From: Asaia bogorensis
GTDB taxonomy: Bacteria; Pseudomonadota; Alphaproteobacteria; Acetobacterales; Acetobacteraceae
Assembly (NCBI GenBank): GCA_945871455.1
Contig: CAMBXJ010000200.1
Coordinates: forward strand, 1-7,739
Length of the DNA stretch: 7,739 nt
Direction: 5' to 3'
Below, in pieces: positions 1 to 6,586 of this stretch (positions are counted from its first letter, which is position 1; each line of letters starts with the position of its first letter). The position numbers and the translations under genes are program-made. The notes under the pieces were generated by a model that did not search any database, had not been told where the DNA came from, and saw nothing but the letters and a program-made list of their open reading frames with translations.

Positions 1-1616
1 TCCGGATGTGCAATCTCGGCAATCCCGGGCTGCGAGGCAACCAGCGGCCCCAACCTCGACCCCTGCCCCTTGATCCAGGCGCCAACCGGAACGGTGAAGC
101 CCTGCTTCGGCGCGAACGGACGCGCGACCGGCAGGTTCTTATCCAGCCATTTGCGCAGGATCCACTTGCCCATTCCGTCTCGTATCTTCAGTCCATCGGG
201 CAGCCGGAATGCCGCCTCGGCGATGCCGCGATCCAGGAACGGCGTCCGCCCTTCCACCGCATGGGCCATCAGGCAGCGATCCAGCTTCAACAACAGATCG
301 TGCGGCAGCCAGTCCGCCATATCCGTGCATTGCGCGGCGGCGAGACGCCCGCGACCGCCTTCCGCCGCCCGCGCCTCGGCCGCGGCAATCCCGTCACGCC
401 AACTGGACGGGCGGGTTCGCAGCACGTCGACCTTATCGAAGCTGCCGCGCGCCCACATCGCCCTCCCGCCCAGCCACCAGGGCCGCATGGCACTGCGGTA
501 ACGGCTGTAGCCGGCGAAAATCTCGTCGCCGCCCTCCCCACTCAGCACTACCTTCACGTCCTGGCGGGCACGCCTGGCCAGGAACCAGGTTGGGATGATG
601 GCGTAATCGGCGGCGGGGTCGTCCATGGCGGCGACGATCTCCGGCAAATGTTGCCAGACCATTGCCTCATTCACCTCGATCGATTCATGGCGCGCGCCGA
701 CGGCCTTGGCGACGACCGCGGCATGTTCGCGTTCATCCGCCACACCTGGCGCGTCGAACCCGGCGGTGAACGCCAGCACCGGCTCGCTGTTCAGGCGCGC
801 CATCAAGGTGATCAGGGTGGCGCTGTCGATGCCACCGGACAGGAACATGCCATAGGGCACGTCGCTGCGCTGGTGCAGGTCGACGCTTTCCATCAGCGCG
901 CGATCCAGGCGAGTCAACGCGGTGTCTTCGTCGATCGTCTCCGGCCCGCCTTCCGGGATGAACGAGATCCGTTGGCGATCCAGGATATGGCCGTCGGCAC
1001 AGGTCAGCGTCTCCCCCGGCAACAGCCGCTGGATGCCCTGAAAGATGGTGTCGGCACCGGTGGTGAATTGGAGCTGCAACAGTTCCTCGCGCGCCGAGGG
1101 GCGCACGACGCGGGAAACTAGGCCGGCTTCCAGCAGGGCCTGGGGTTCGGACGCGAAAGCAAGCCCGCCATCGACCTGAGCGATATAGAGCGGCTTGATC
1201 CCGAACGGGTCGCGCGTCAGGGTGACACTGCGTTTCACCCGTTCGTGGATCGCGATGGCATACATGCCGCGCAATTTTTCCGCGTAGTCGGCGCCGTATC
1301 GTAGCCACATATGCAAAGGCGGTTCGCAATCGCTGTTGCTGGCGAAATTGACACCCGGCATGGCGTCCCGCAGTTCTCGATAGTTGTAGACTTCACCGTT
1401 TGCCACCAAGGTTGCCAGGCCGGCGAAGAACGGCTGATCGCCGGTGACGAGGTCGATGATCGACAACCGGTTGTGCAGCAGCGCCACCCGCCCGACCACG
1501 GACTGCCCGTTGCCGTCCGGTCCGCGATGGCGCAACGCCTCGATCAGCCGGGTCAAGGTCACGGGATCGGGAGGCGGCGCGCCCGACGACAGGATCAGGC
1601 CGGCAATGCCGCACAT
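1..1616 (-). CDS. asnB: Glutamine-hydrolysing asparagine synthase family protein (AsnB type), 3' end cut by window
   Basis: The reading frame is open from the ATG at 1616 to the left edge (538 codons, no stop); I checked it codon by codon. The family transfers glutamine amide nitrogen to an ATP-activated carboxylate, normally aspartate, in the cytoplasm. The N-terminal class II glutaminase domain (about 2-215) starts with MCGIAG, giving the catalytic Cys2. It also has RHRGPD (29-34), Arg50 in NRLSIID, NGEVYNYRE (73-81) and SDCE (95-98). The synthetase domain has the pyrophosphate loop SGGIDS (260-265), SGEGGDE (359-365), LLLKLDR around Lys444 and EGRTPFLD from 455. Both halves therefore look active. 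The family is usually about 590-640 residues, so roughly 50-100 are missing. Its start overlaps the stop of the upstream glycosyltransferase by one base. That context suggests the subgroup found in polysaccharide loci, possibly amidating a sugar acid rather than making free asparagine; this substrate is inference. Confidence 0.95.
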   Translation of the reverse strand, partial: MCGIAGLILSSGAPPPDPVTLTRLIEALRHRGPDGNGQSVVGRVALLHNRLSIIDLVTGDQPFFAGLATLVANGEVYNYRELRDAMPGVNFASNSDCEPPLHMWLRYGADYAEKLRGMYAIAIHERVKRSVTLTRDPFGIKPLYIAQVDGGLAFASEPQALLEAGLVSRVVRPSAREELLQLQFTTGADTIFQGIQRLLPGETLTCADGHILDRQRISFIPEGGPETIDEDTALTRLDRALMESVDLHQRSDVPYGMFLSGGIDSATLITLMARLNSEPVLAFTAGFDAPGVADEREHAAVVAKAVGARHESIEVNEAMVWQHLPEIVAAMDDPAADYAIIPTWFLARRARQDVKVVLSGEGGDEIFAGYSRYRSAMRPWWLGGRAMWARGSFDKVDVLRTRPSSWRDGIAAAEARAAEGGRGRLAAAQCTDMADWLPHDLLLKLDRCLMAHAVEGRTPFLDRGIAEAAFRLPDGLKIRDGMGKWILRKWLDKNLPVARPFAPKQGFTVPVGAWIKGQGSRLGPLVASQPGIAEIAHP

Positions 1617-2635
1617 CAGGCTTTCTCCACCGTGGCGAGGAACTCGCGCCAGCGCGCCACCACCGACGCCTGGGCAAAATCGGTTTCGTAGCGAATCCGG
1701 CCGGCCTGCGCCAATGAGATAGCGCAATCCCGATCGTTCAACGTTCGCTCCAGGGCTCGAGCCAGCGCCGGCGCATCGTCAACCGGAACCAACAGCCCAT
1801 CGGAGCGGTCGCGGATCAGTTCGACCGGGCCCGCCGACGCCGCCGCGACCACGGGGCGGCCGGACGACCACCCCTCGATCACGACATTGCCCAAGGGCTC
1901 ATGGCGGGACGGGCAGACGAGGACGTCGGACGCGGCGAGCAGCGCTGCCGTGTCCTGTCTCCAGCCCAGGAGATGCACCCGATCGGCGACATGTTCGCTG
2001 CGCGCCAGGTCCAACAACGCGGAGCGCTCCGGCCCGTCCCCGGCGATAACCGCATGGGCTCTCGGCAGGTTCGGCAGCGCGCGGATCAGCACGTCGAAGG
2101 CCTTGTTGCGGTGCAGCCGGCCCAGGGCGAGCACGATCGGTGCGCCCGCGGGTACGTCCAGCACCGCCGGGGCCGCCCCTGCCATGTCAGGCACGAAATT
2201 GGACAGATAATGCGCTCGTTCCGCGGGCCAGCCTTGGCCGACGATCCAATCGACGATGCCTCGCGTGTTGCCGATCAGATGATCGCAGAGTCGATAATAC
2301 GACAGGTCGTAGAACCCACCCAACCGGCCCGCCAGCACCCAGTCCCCAATCGGCGTGAATCGGGCCGCACGGTTCATCCATGCCACCGCCACCCGGGGCG
2401 CGAACCGGCGCAATTCCGCGGTCAGGCGCGGCCTTGTCAGAACGTCCAGCGGGCCGCCGAAGCCGAATTCCCGCGGGGCCAGTCCACCCGCCCGCAACCT
2501 CTGCGCTCGCCCCGGGTCGCGGCGAATCACGGGCAGCACGTCGTCTCCGCCCAGGCCCATGGCGATCGTCAGCCGCTCATAGAATAATTCGGCACCGCCG
2601 GTGGTGGCACCCGCCATGATATGCGCGATTTTCAT
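1616..2635 (-). CDS. GT4-type glycosyltransferase
   Basis: A 339-residue GT-B fold glycosyltransferase of the GT4 (glycosyltransferase group 1) type. The N-terminal acceptor half opens MKIAHIMAGATTGGAE, the glycine-rich loop typical of this family (GGAE at 13-16). The C-terminal nucleotide-sugar half has ALGRLHRNK (170-178), where Arg173 and Lys178 are the expected phosphate-binding pair. It also has the EX7E motif Glu246...Glu254 in HEPLGNVVIE, followed by SSGRPVVAAASAGPVELI. There is no signal peptide or membrane segment, so it should act at the inner face of the membrane, as many lipid-linked glycan transferases do. Donor and acceptor cannot be read from sequence. The ATG at 2635 is the natural start because the conserved beta-strand begins at once, but no strong Shine-Dalgarno sits at normal spacing (an AAGGA lies about 20 nt upstream). 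It is the upstream partner of the asparagine synthase, with a TGATG junction, so translational coupling is likely. Confidence 0.93.
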   Translation of the reverse strand: MKIAHIMAGATTGGAELFYERLTIAMGLGGDDVLPVIRRDPGRAQRLRAGGLAPREFGFGGPLDVLTRPRLTAELRRFAPRVAVAWMNRAARFTPIGDWVLAGRLGGFYDLSYYRLCDHLIGNTRGIVDWIVGQGWPAERAHYLSNFVPDMAGAAPAVLDVPAGAPIVLALGRLHRNKAFDVLIRALPNLPRAHAVIAGDGPERSALLDLARSEHVADRVHLLGWRQDTAALLAASDVLVCPSRHEPLGNVVIEGWSSGRPVVAAASAGPVELIRDRSDGLLVPVDDAPALARALERTLNDRDCAISLAQAGRIRYETDFAQASVVARWREFLATVEKA

Positions 2636-2762
2636 GAATCGATTCGGCTACCCATTCCTTGCGCCACATACCACGTCGCGCGCTTTGCCGTTGCTTCTGA
2701 TGGTGCCGTTCCGTTTGGCGCCCATGCCTTGCACAGGATCGCGCAGCCCCTACCTTCCGACT
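2636..2762. promoter_or_regulatory. Divergent intergenic region with a GAATCGATTC palindrome
   Basis: This 127-bp gap separates the minus-strand glycosyltransferase operon from plus-strand ygfZ and must hold the promoters of both if they are transcribed from here. The 10-bp perfect palindrome GAATCGATTC at 2636-2645 directly abuts the glycosyltransferase ATG. It is made of two adjoining GANTC sequences, the site methylated by CcrM in many alphaproteobacteria. I see no convincing -35/-10 pair; a TTGCCG at 2685-2690 has no -10 at the right distance. The boundaries follow from the chosen start codons. Confidence 0.45.
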
Positions 2763-3578
2763 ATGGCAAAATTAGCGGCATTGCCCGGAAGGGGCGTAAT
2801 TTCCGTGGACGGGCAGGACCGGGTGGCCTTCCTCCAGGGTCTTGTGTCCAACGACGTCGCGCTGGCCGAACGCGGGCAGGCCGTATGGGCCGCGCTGCTG
2901 ACGCCACAAGGCAAATGGCTGGCCGATTTCTTCGTTTTTTCCGACGGCGAACGCCTGTTGCTGGATTGCGAGCGGGATCAGGTGCCCATGCTGATCCAAC
3001 GGCTGACCCGCTTTCGTCTGCGGTCGAAAGTGACGCTGCGCGCCGCCGACGAACTGCACGTGCATGTCGCCTGGGACGGACAACCAGGGACAACGACGAT
3101 CATGTCACGCGACCCGAGGCTGCCGGCCGCCGGCTGGCGGCTGATCTCGGACGGGCCACTGCCGACGACGGCGTTCGAAACCGACTGGGATCGCCACCGT
3201 ATCGCGTTGGGCCTGCCCGAGGGATCCCGCGACATGGAGGCCGAGAAATCGATCCTTCTGGAAGCCGGGTTCGACGAACTGGGCGGCATTTCCTGGACCA
3301 AGGGATGTTATATGGGTCAGGAGCTGACCGCGCGCACCAAGTACCGCGGATTGGTCAAGCGGCGTCTGGTTCCGGTATCCGTGCGTGGGCCCCTGCCCGC
3401 CCCCGGCACGCCGATCCTGCGCAACGACCAGGACGTTGGCACCATGCGGTCCGGCCTGGACCAGTCCGGGCTGGCCCTGGTGCGGATGGATGCCATGGAC
3501 GATCTGCTAGCCTGCGGCGGCGCGACACTGACGGCAACGATCCCGGCCTGGATGCGATTGACGCCCAACACGGGTTGA
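2763..3578 (+). CDS. ygfZ: Folate-binding YgfZ/GcvT-like protein
   Basis: A 271-residue protein of the COG0354 family, related to the glycine cleavage T-protein. The diagnostic signature KGCYMGQELTAR starts at Lys180, with the conserved cysteine at 182. The N-terminal part (GVISVDGQDRVAFLQGLVSNDV, roughly 11-32) is the usual family opening, followed by a TPQGKWLADF stretch. Family members bind tetrahydrofolate and support assembly or repair of certain Fe-S enzymes in the cytoplasm. The frame is open back to 2601, but that would run into the divergent glycosyltransferase start and add residues unlike the family. The ATG at 2763 puts the conserved sequence at the N-terminus and gives the usual alphaproteobacterial length (about 270-290). 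No clear Shine-Dalgarno precedes it. It appears monocistronic, since hairpins and a 268-bp gap follow. Confidence 0.92.
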   Translation: MAKLAALPGRGVISVDGQDRVAFLQGLVSNDVALAERGQAVWAALLTPQGKWLADFFVFSDGERLLLDCERDQVPMLIQRLTRFRLRSKVTLRAADELHVHVAWDGQPGTTTIMSRDPRLPAAGWRLISDGPLPTTAFETDWDRHRIALGLPEGSRDMEAEKSILLEAGFDELGGISWTKGCYMGQELTARTKYRGLVKRRLVPVSVRGPLPAPGTPILRNDQDVGTMRSGLDQSGLALVRMDAMDDLLACGGATLTATIPAWMRLTPNTG

Positions 3579-3580
3579 CG

Positions 3581-3617
3581 CAGGCGATGAGCCTGAATCA
3601 GGCCCGCTGTCCGGGCC
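3581..3617 (+). terminator. Two tandem small GC-rich hairpins after ygfZ
   Basis: Two bases after the ygfZ stop lies a 5-bp stem CAGGC/GCCTG with a 5-nt loop (3581-3595). It is followed by a 6-bp stem GGCCCG/CGGGCC with a 5-nt loop (3601-3617). There is no T-tract, so this is not a classic intrinsic terminator. It could slow polymerase or protect the 3' end of the mRNA. Stems this short arise by chance in GC-rich DNA, hence the modest confidence. Confidence 0.4.
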
Positions 3618-3659
3618 AACAGCGCTACTAACCGGCTTGGCGCGGTCTACGGGCGTTTG

Positions 3660-3675
3660 GGACGGCCGGACGGCC
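3660..3675. repeat. Tandem 8-bp direct repeat GGACGGCC x2
   Basis: GGACGGCC occurs twice with no spacer, followed by AAAAACCCCC. The inner part can also pair as GGCC-GGAC-GGCC. On neither strand is the hairpin followed by a T-run, so a terminator role is not supported. It may simply be low-complexity GC-rich sequence. Confidence 0.5.
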
Positions 3676-3836
3676 AAAAACCCCCACGGCGACTGTATCC
3701 GCGACCACCCTGGCGCCCGAGGGACACGGTGATCCCGAGGTTATAAATCAGTGTCACAGACTCTGTCCTTGAATTTTTCCGGCAACGGATGATCATTCCG
3801 TCCTGCCGTCGGTATCCGGCAACGCGGCCACAGCAA

Positions 3837-3842
3837 AAGGGG
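3837..3842 (+). promoter_or_regulatory. Ribosome binding site deciding the GTG start of the LysR gene
   Basis: AAGGGG lies four bases before GTG at 3847. The next in-frame ATG (3865) has no such motif and would remove MDRLTS, a standard N-terminus in this family. The GTG start is therefore preferred. Confidence 0.7.
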
Positions 3843-3846
3843 CTCC

Positions 3847-4755
3847 GTGGACCGTCTGACCAGCATGACCGTGTTCGCGCGCGTGGTCGCGACACGCAGC
3901 TTCTCCGCCGCCGCCCGCGACCTGGGAATTTCCCAAGCCACGGCGAGCAAGCATGTCCAGATGCTGGAATCCTGGATCGGCACCCGTCTGTTGCATCGGA
4001 CCACGCGCCGCGTCAGTCCGACCGCGGCAGGCGAAAATTTTTATGCCCAGTGCATCCGCATCCTGGAGGACATGGAAGCCGCTCGGCAGGCTGGCAAACC
4101 CGACGCCAGGCTGCGCGGTGCGCTGCGGGTCAGCGCGCCCGTCGCGTTCGGCAGCACCCGCCTGGGCGCTCTCGTGGTGGCCTTTATGCAGCAGCATACC
4201 GAACTGTCGCTGACCGTCGTCCTCAGCGACCGTCCCGTCGACGTCATCGAGGAAGGTTTCGACCTGGCCATCCGCATTGGTCACCAGGGCGACGATCCGC
4301 CGCTTCAACCCGGGCATGTCGTGGAGTCGCTCGCCACGATGGAGTTCATGGTCTGCGCCGCGCCGTCCTATCTTGCGACCCACGGGACGCCGCTGGTCCC
4401 CGCCGATCTGGCGCGACACACCTGCCTGACCGATACGCGTCACCCCGGCGATATCTGGCGGTTTGCCAACGCCCGCGGCGGCATGGAGGTATCGGTGACC
4501 GGCCATCTGAAGACCGACAATGGCCTGCTGCGGCGCGGCGCGGCCCGCGCCGGCGCGGGTATCCTGCTGGCCCCCGCCTTTCTCGTCGAGGAAGACATCG
4601 AGATCGGGCGTCTGGTGCGGATCCTGCCGGACTACCATCAGGCTCCGGCAACCCTGGACATCGTCTGCCCGGCCCATCGCGCGGTGGCGCCGAAGGTTCG
4701 GGCACTGATCGCATTCCTGGGCGCACAATTCGGCGCGCAGGAAAGCGCGCCCTGA
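3847..4755 (+). CDS. LysR-type transcriptional regulator, CrgA-like group
   Basis: A 302-residue LysR-family activator/repressor, full family length. The N-terminal winged helix-turn-helix (about 1-60) reads MDRLTSMTVFARVV...SFSAAARDLGISQATASKHVQMLE, with the usual RLLHRTTRRVSPT wing. After a linker helix (60-90) comes the periplasmic-binding-protein-like effector domain (about 90-297), starting GALRVSAPVAFG. FDLAIRIG and CPAHRAVAPKVRALIAFL match the CrgA/DmlR-like subgroup, whose members commonly control nearby oxidoreductase or catabolic genes. It starts at GTG behind a good ribosome binding site. It lies upstream of, and in the same direction as, the FAD oxidoreductase, rather than divergent from its target as is common for the family. 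Control of that gene is inference. The effector is unknown; a D-amino acid or related imino acid would fit the neighbour. Confidence 0.95.
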   Translation: MDRLTSMTVFARVVATRSFSAAARDLGISQATASKHVQMLESWIGTRLLHRTTRRVSPTAAGENFYAQCIRILEDMEAARQAGKPDARLRGALRVSAPVAFGSTRLGALVVAFMQQHTELSLTVVLSDRPVDVIEEGFDLAIRIGHQGDDPPLQPGHVVESLATMEFMVCAAPSYLATHGTPLVPADLARHTCLTDTRHPGDIWRFANARGGMEVSVTGHLKTDNGLLRRGAARAGAGILLAPAFLVEEDIEIGRLVRILPDYHQAPATLDIVCPAHRAVAPKVRALIAFLGAQFGAQESAP

Positions 4756-5004
4756 TCGGCCGAACGGACCGGTCGAACCTCCGGGATCGGCGTGCCCATG
4801 GGACATCCGCGTATCCAGCACGATCCTTGCCAAACCGCGCCCGCGGTGGCCACAGTCACAAATCGATCAAAGGCGACGGAGCCAATTCCCTCCAGTTCGG
4901 ATGACTTGACGGGAACAAGGCCAGGCCGACCCGTGCGCTGTTCGGGCGGTGACCTAATCGTGCGGAGGGGATGACCAGGGTTGAACCGGCAAATGGGGTG
5001 TGTG

Positions 5005-5166
5005 ATGGCACGACGATTATCGCTTGGTTTGCTCGGGCTGGTTGCGGTCCTGCTGGCGGTGATCGGGGACCATCATGCCAGTGATCGGCCGATCAGGAAC
5101 CGGTCACGCAGCCGGGCAACAACCCCGGAAACGCAGAATGAGGAACCATGCCACACCATGTCGTGA
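5005..5166 (+). CDS. Candidate small membrane peptide (53 aa), doubtful
   Basis: An ATG at 5005, with TGGGG six bases upstream, opens a 53-codon frame ending in TGA at 5164-5166. It overlaps the oxidoreductase start by 19 bases in another frame. The product begins MARRLSLGLLGLVAVLLAVIG: two arginines and then one hydrophobic stretch of about 17 residues, the pattern of a signal anchor or uncleaved signal peptide. A polar, Arg/Ser/Thr-rich tail follows. I recognise no family. A TTG at 4981 would extend it by eight residues. Against it: it is short, GC-rich DNA yields such frames by chance, and the same DNA contains the candidate operator. If real, it could be a leader peptide coupled to translation of the oxidoreductase. 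Confidence 0.28.
   Translation: MARRLSLGLLGLVAVLLAVIGDHHASDRPIRNRSRSRATTPETQNEEPCHTMS
5060..5095. promoter_or_regulatory. Candidate operator: four TGAT/ATCA half-sites including a 14-bp perfect palindrome
   Basis: TGATCGGCCGATCA at 5082-5095 is a perfect 14-bp palindrome. Just upstream is a second dyad, TGAT-N8-ATCA (5060-5075). The two dyad centres are 21 bp apart, close to two helical turns, so a bound protein would sit on the same DNA face. The array lies 52-88 bp before the oxidoreductase ATG, where an activator site would be expected. It is not a strict LysR T-N11-A box (T-N12-A here), so binding by the upstream LysR protein is only a hypothesis. Confidence 0.4.
5140..5144 (+). promoter_or_regulatory. 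Ribosome binding site of the FAD oxidoreductase
   Basis: GAGGA ends three bases before the ATG at 5148. This is a good Shine-Dalgarno at slightly short spacing, and it fixes the start immediately ahead of the FAD-binding strand. Confidence 0.7.
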
Positions 5167-6410
5167 TCATCGGTGCCGGGATCGTCGGCGCGGCCTCCGC
5201 CATCGAGTTGCTGCGTGGCGGCCACCAGGTCACCATCGTCGAACCGGGCGAACCCGGCGGTGAGCAGGCAGCCAGCTACGGCAACGGCACCCTGCTGAAC
5301 CCAAGCTCGGTCATACCGATGTCGTCCCCCGGTCTGTGGAAGAAGGTCCCTGGTTATCTCGCCGACCCCCTGGGGCCGTTGACCATCCGTTGGCGTTATC
5401 TGCCGAAGTTGCTGCCGTGGCTGCGTCGCTTCATCAGCGCCGGTGCGACCGAGGCAAAGGTCGCTGCCACCGCCCACGCTCTGGCACCGCTCTTGGCGGA
5501 CGCACCCGCTTATCACCGCAAACTGGCCGAGGAAGCCGGTGTCGGCCACCTGATCGCACGCCAGGGCGTGATGTTCGCGTTCCCCGATCGCGCGGCGTTT
5601 GCGGCTGAATCCCTATCCTGGCGACTGCGGCGCGAAACGGGCACAACTTGGCTGGAACTGGATGAGGACGAACTGCGCCAGCGCGAACCGACGCTGGATC
5701 GGCGCTACAAATTTGCCGTGTTGGTCGAAGAAAACGGCCAGTGCCGCGATCCGGGCACCTATGTCGCTGCCCTCGTCAGCCACGCGGTCTCCCTCGGTGC
5801 CGAACTGCGTCGCTCTCGTGCCACCGGATTCCGGATCGACGCGCGCCGGTTGCGCGCGGTCGAAACCGAGGATGGGGAGATCGTCTGCGACAAGGCCGTG
5901 ATCGCGGCAGGCGCCAGATCCGGCGCTTTGGCCGCCGCGGCCGGTGATGCGGTGCCACTGGAAACCGAGCGTGGCTATCATGCCGTGATCCGCGATCCGG
6001 GGATCGACCCGCGCTATCCGATGATGCCAAGCGATGGGAAAATGGCGTTTGCGATGACTCCGGCGGGGTTGAGGATCGCGGGGCAGGTGGAATTGGCGGG
6101 GCTGGAGGCGGCTCCCAACTGGAAGCGCGCCGAGGTTCTGCTGGCGTTCGCGCGCCAGGTCTATCCCGGCTTATCGGCGTCCATTCAGCCAGATCAGGTG
6201 AAGGTGTGGATGGGACACCGTCCGTCGACACCGGATGGGCTGCCTTGCCTGGGTCCAGCGTCCGGTTGCGCGGATGTGGTTCATGCGTTTGGGCACGGGC
6301 ATGTCGGATTGACCGCCGGGGCCCTGACAGGACGGGTGGTGGCGCAGATTGTGGCCGGGCAGGCGACCTTGATTCCGGTGGGACCCTATACGGCGGGACG
6401 GTTTCGGTAG
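5148..6410 (+). CDS. FAD-dependent oxidoreductase, D-amino-acid dehydrogenase (DadA)-like
   Basis: A 420-residue flavoprotein of the DAO family. The N-terminal Rossmann strand VVIIGAGIVGAASAIELL has the dinucleotide motif GAGIVG at 9-14, with Glu32 (VTIVEP) to hold the FAD ribose. ASYGNGTLLNPSS follows, corresponding to the conserved substrate-side loop of DadA-like enzymes. Near the C-terminus, WMGHRPSTPDGLPCLGP (from 354) and FGHGHVGLTAG (GHGHVG at 382-387) are typical of DadA-like dehydrogenases. Length fits this group (about 410-430). Such enzymes deaminate D-amino acids, or oxidise related imino or N-alkyl amino acids, passing electrons to the respiratory chain. There is no signal peptide; attachment to the inner membrane face is usual. 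The exact substrate cannot be read, so I give no gene symbol. Its neighbour is the LysR regulator 392 bp upstream; the half-sites in between suggest dedicated control. Confidence 0.92.
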   Translation: MPHHVVIIGAGIVGAASAIELLRGGHQVTIVEPGEPGGEQAASYGNGTLLNPSSVIPMSSPGLWKKVPGYLADPLGPLTIRWRYLPKLLPWLRRFISAGATEAKVAATAHALAPLLADAPAYHRKLAEEAGVGHLIARQGVMFAFPDRAAFAAESLSWRLRRETGTTWLELDEDELRQREPTLDRRYKFAVLVEENGQCRDPGTYVAALVSHAVSLGAELRRSRATGFRIDARRLRAVETEDGEIVCDKAVIAAGARSGALAAAAGDAVPLETERGYHAVIRDPGIDPRYPMMPSDGKMAFAMTPAGLRIAGQVELAGLEAAPNWKRAEVLLAFARQVYPGLSASIQPDQVKVWMGHRPSTPDGLPCLGPASGCADVVHAFGHGHVGLTAGALTGRVVAQIVAGQATLIPVGPYTAGRFR

Positions 6411-6455
6411 GGGCTGGTGGGTAGTTTGGCGGTTCCGCAACGGCAGCCGCGCGGT

Positions 6456-6470
6456 AGTGCTATTCGCACT
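6456..6470 (+). terminator. Weak hairpin downstream of the oxidoreductase
   Basis: AGTGC-TATTC-GCACT forms a 5-bp stem with a 5-nt loop, 46 bases after the oxidoreductase stop. No T-tract follows, so termination is only a possibility. Confidence 0.25.
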
Positions 6471-6580
6471 GGTACCTTGGAACAGCGAGAATATTGACAT
6501 CCATGGAGCAGCGCCCGGGCCGCCGCTGATCGGATTAGAACTACCCAGATAGCAGCCATCCGCGCCAGAGAGATGATGGA

Positions 6581-6586
6581 TATACT
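6581..6586 (+). promoter_or_regulatory. Possible -10 element (TATACT) for the chemoreceptor gene
   Basis: TATACT differs from TATAAT at one base and lies 71 bases before the preferred ATG at 6657. No recognisable -35 is found 16-18 bases upstream. If this is the promoter, the alternative starts at 6573 and 6576 are excluded because they lie ahead of the transcript start. Confidence 0.3.

Larger units (their letters stand above)
3618..3846. other. Intergenic region upstream of the LysR regulator
   Basis: No convincing gene is seen here. The left part is GC-rich and holds an exact 8-bp tandem repeat (GGACGGCC twice). The right part, from about 3740, is noticeably more AT-rich (TTATAAATCA at 3741-3750, GAATTTTTCC at 3771-3780), as expected for a promoter. 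It contains the small dyad ACAGA-C-TCTGT (3756-3766) and the palindrome ATGATCAT (3789-3796). LysR regulators often bind their own upstream DNA, so these are possible sites, but I cannot assign a -35/-10 pair. Confidence 0.35.
4756..5147. other. 392-bp gap between the LysR gene and the FAD oxidoreductase
   Basis: The first part (4756-4980) shows no gene that I can support. It has an 8-bp palindrome GACCGGTC (4767-4774), too short to call a terminator, and a TTGACG at 4906-4911 without a matching -10. The second part holds a weak small-ORF candidate (from 5005) and an array of TGAT/ATCA half-sites (5060-5095), both listed separately. The length suggests the oxidoreductase has its own promoter instead of depending only on read-through from the regulator gene. 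Confidence 0.5.

Noticed and set aside
6..1121. Long plus-strand open frame (371 codons) opposite the asparagine synthase
   Set aside because: It is in register with the real minus-strand codons, its sequence is low-complexity Arg/Gln/Pro-rich with no family features, and the opposite strand shows complete AsnB motifs.
1901..2587. Plus-strand frame of 228 codons opposite the glycosyltransferase
   Set aside because: Typical antisense shadow in GC-rich DNA; the minus strand has clear GT4 motifs.
2601..2762. Upstream extension of ygfZ to the ATG at 2601
   Set aside because: It would overlap the divergent glycosyltransferase start and add 54 residues unlike the family; the ATG at 2763 fits family length.
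2621..3631. Second plus-strand frame of 336 codons overlapping ygfZ
   Set aside because: Out-of-frame shadow rich in Arg; the ygfZ frame has the KGCYMGQE signature.
3647..3895. Minus-strand small frame with an Arg/Gly-rich end, upstream of the LysR gene
   Set aside because: It starts inside the LysR coding region, has no clear ribosome binding site, and its RGG-like tail follows from the GC-rich repeat. Not enough support for a gene.
3793..4833. Minus-strand frame of 346 codons opposite the LysR gene
   Set aside because: No recognisable domain; the plus strand encodes a full-length LysR protein with a good start. High third-position GC creates the open antisense frame.
4906..4934. TTGACG as a -35 box for the oxidoreductase
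   Set aside because: No -10-like hexamer 16-18 bases downstream.
6406..6432. G-rich stretch around the oxidoreductase stop as a G-quadruplex
   Set aside because: Only short GG/GGG runs with uneven loops; common by chance at this base composition.
6494..6522. TTGACA as a -35 box for the chemoreceptor
   Set aside because: The -10 position is GGGCCG, which is not promoter-like.
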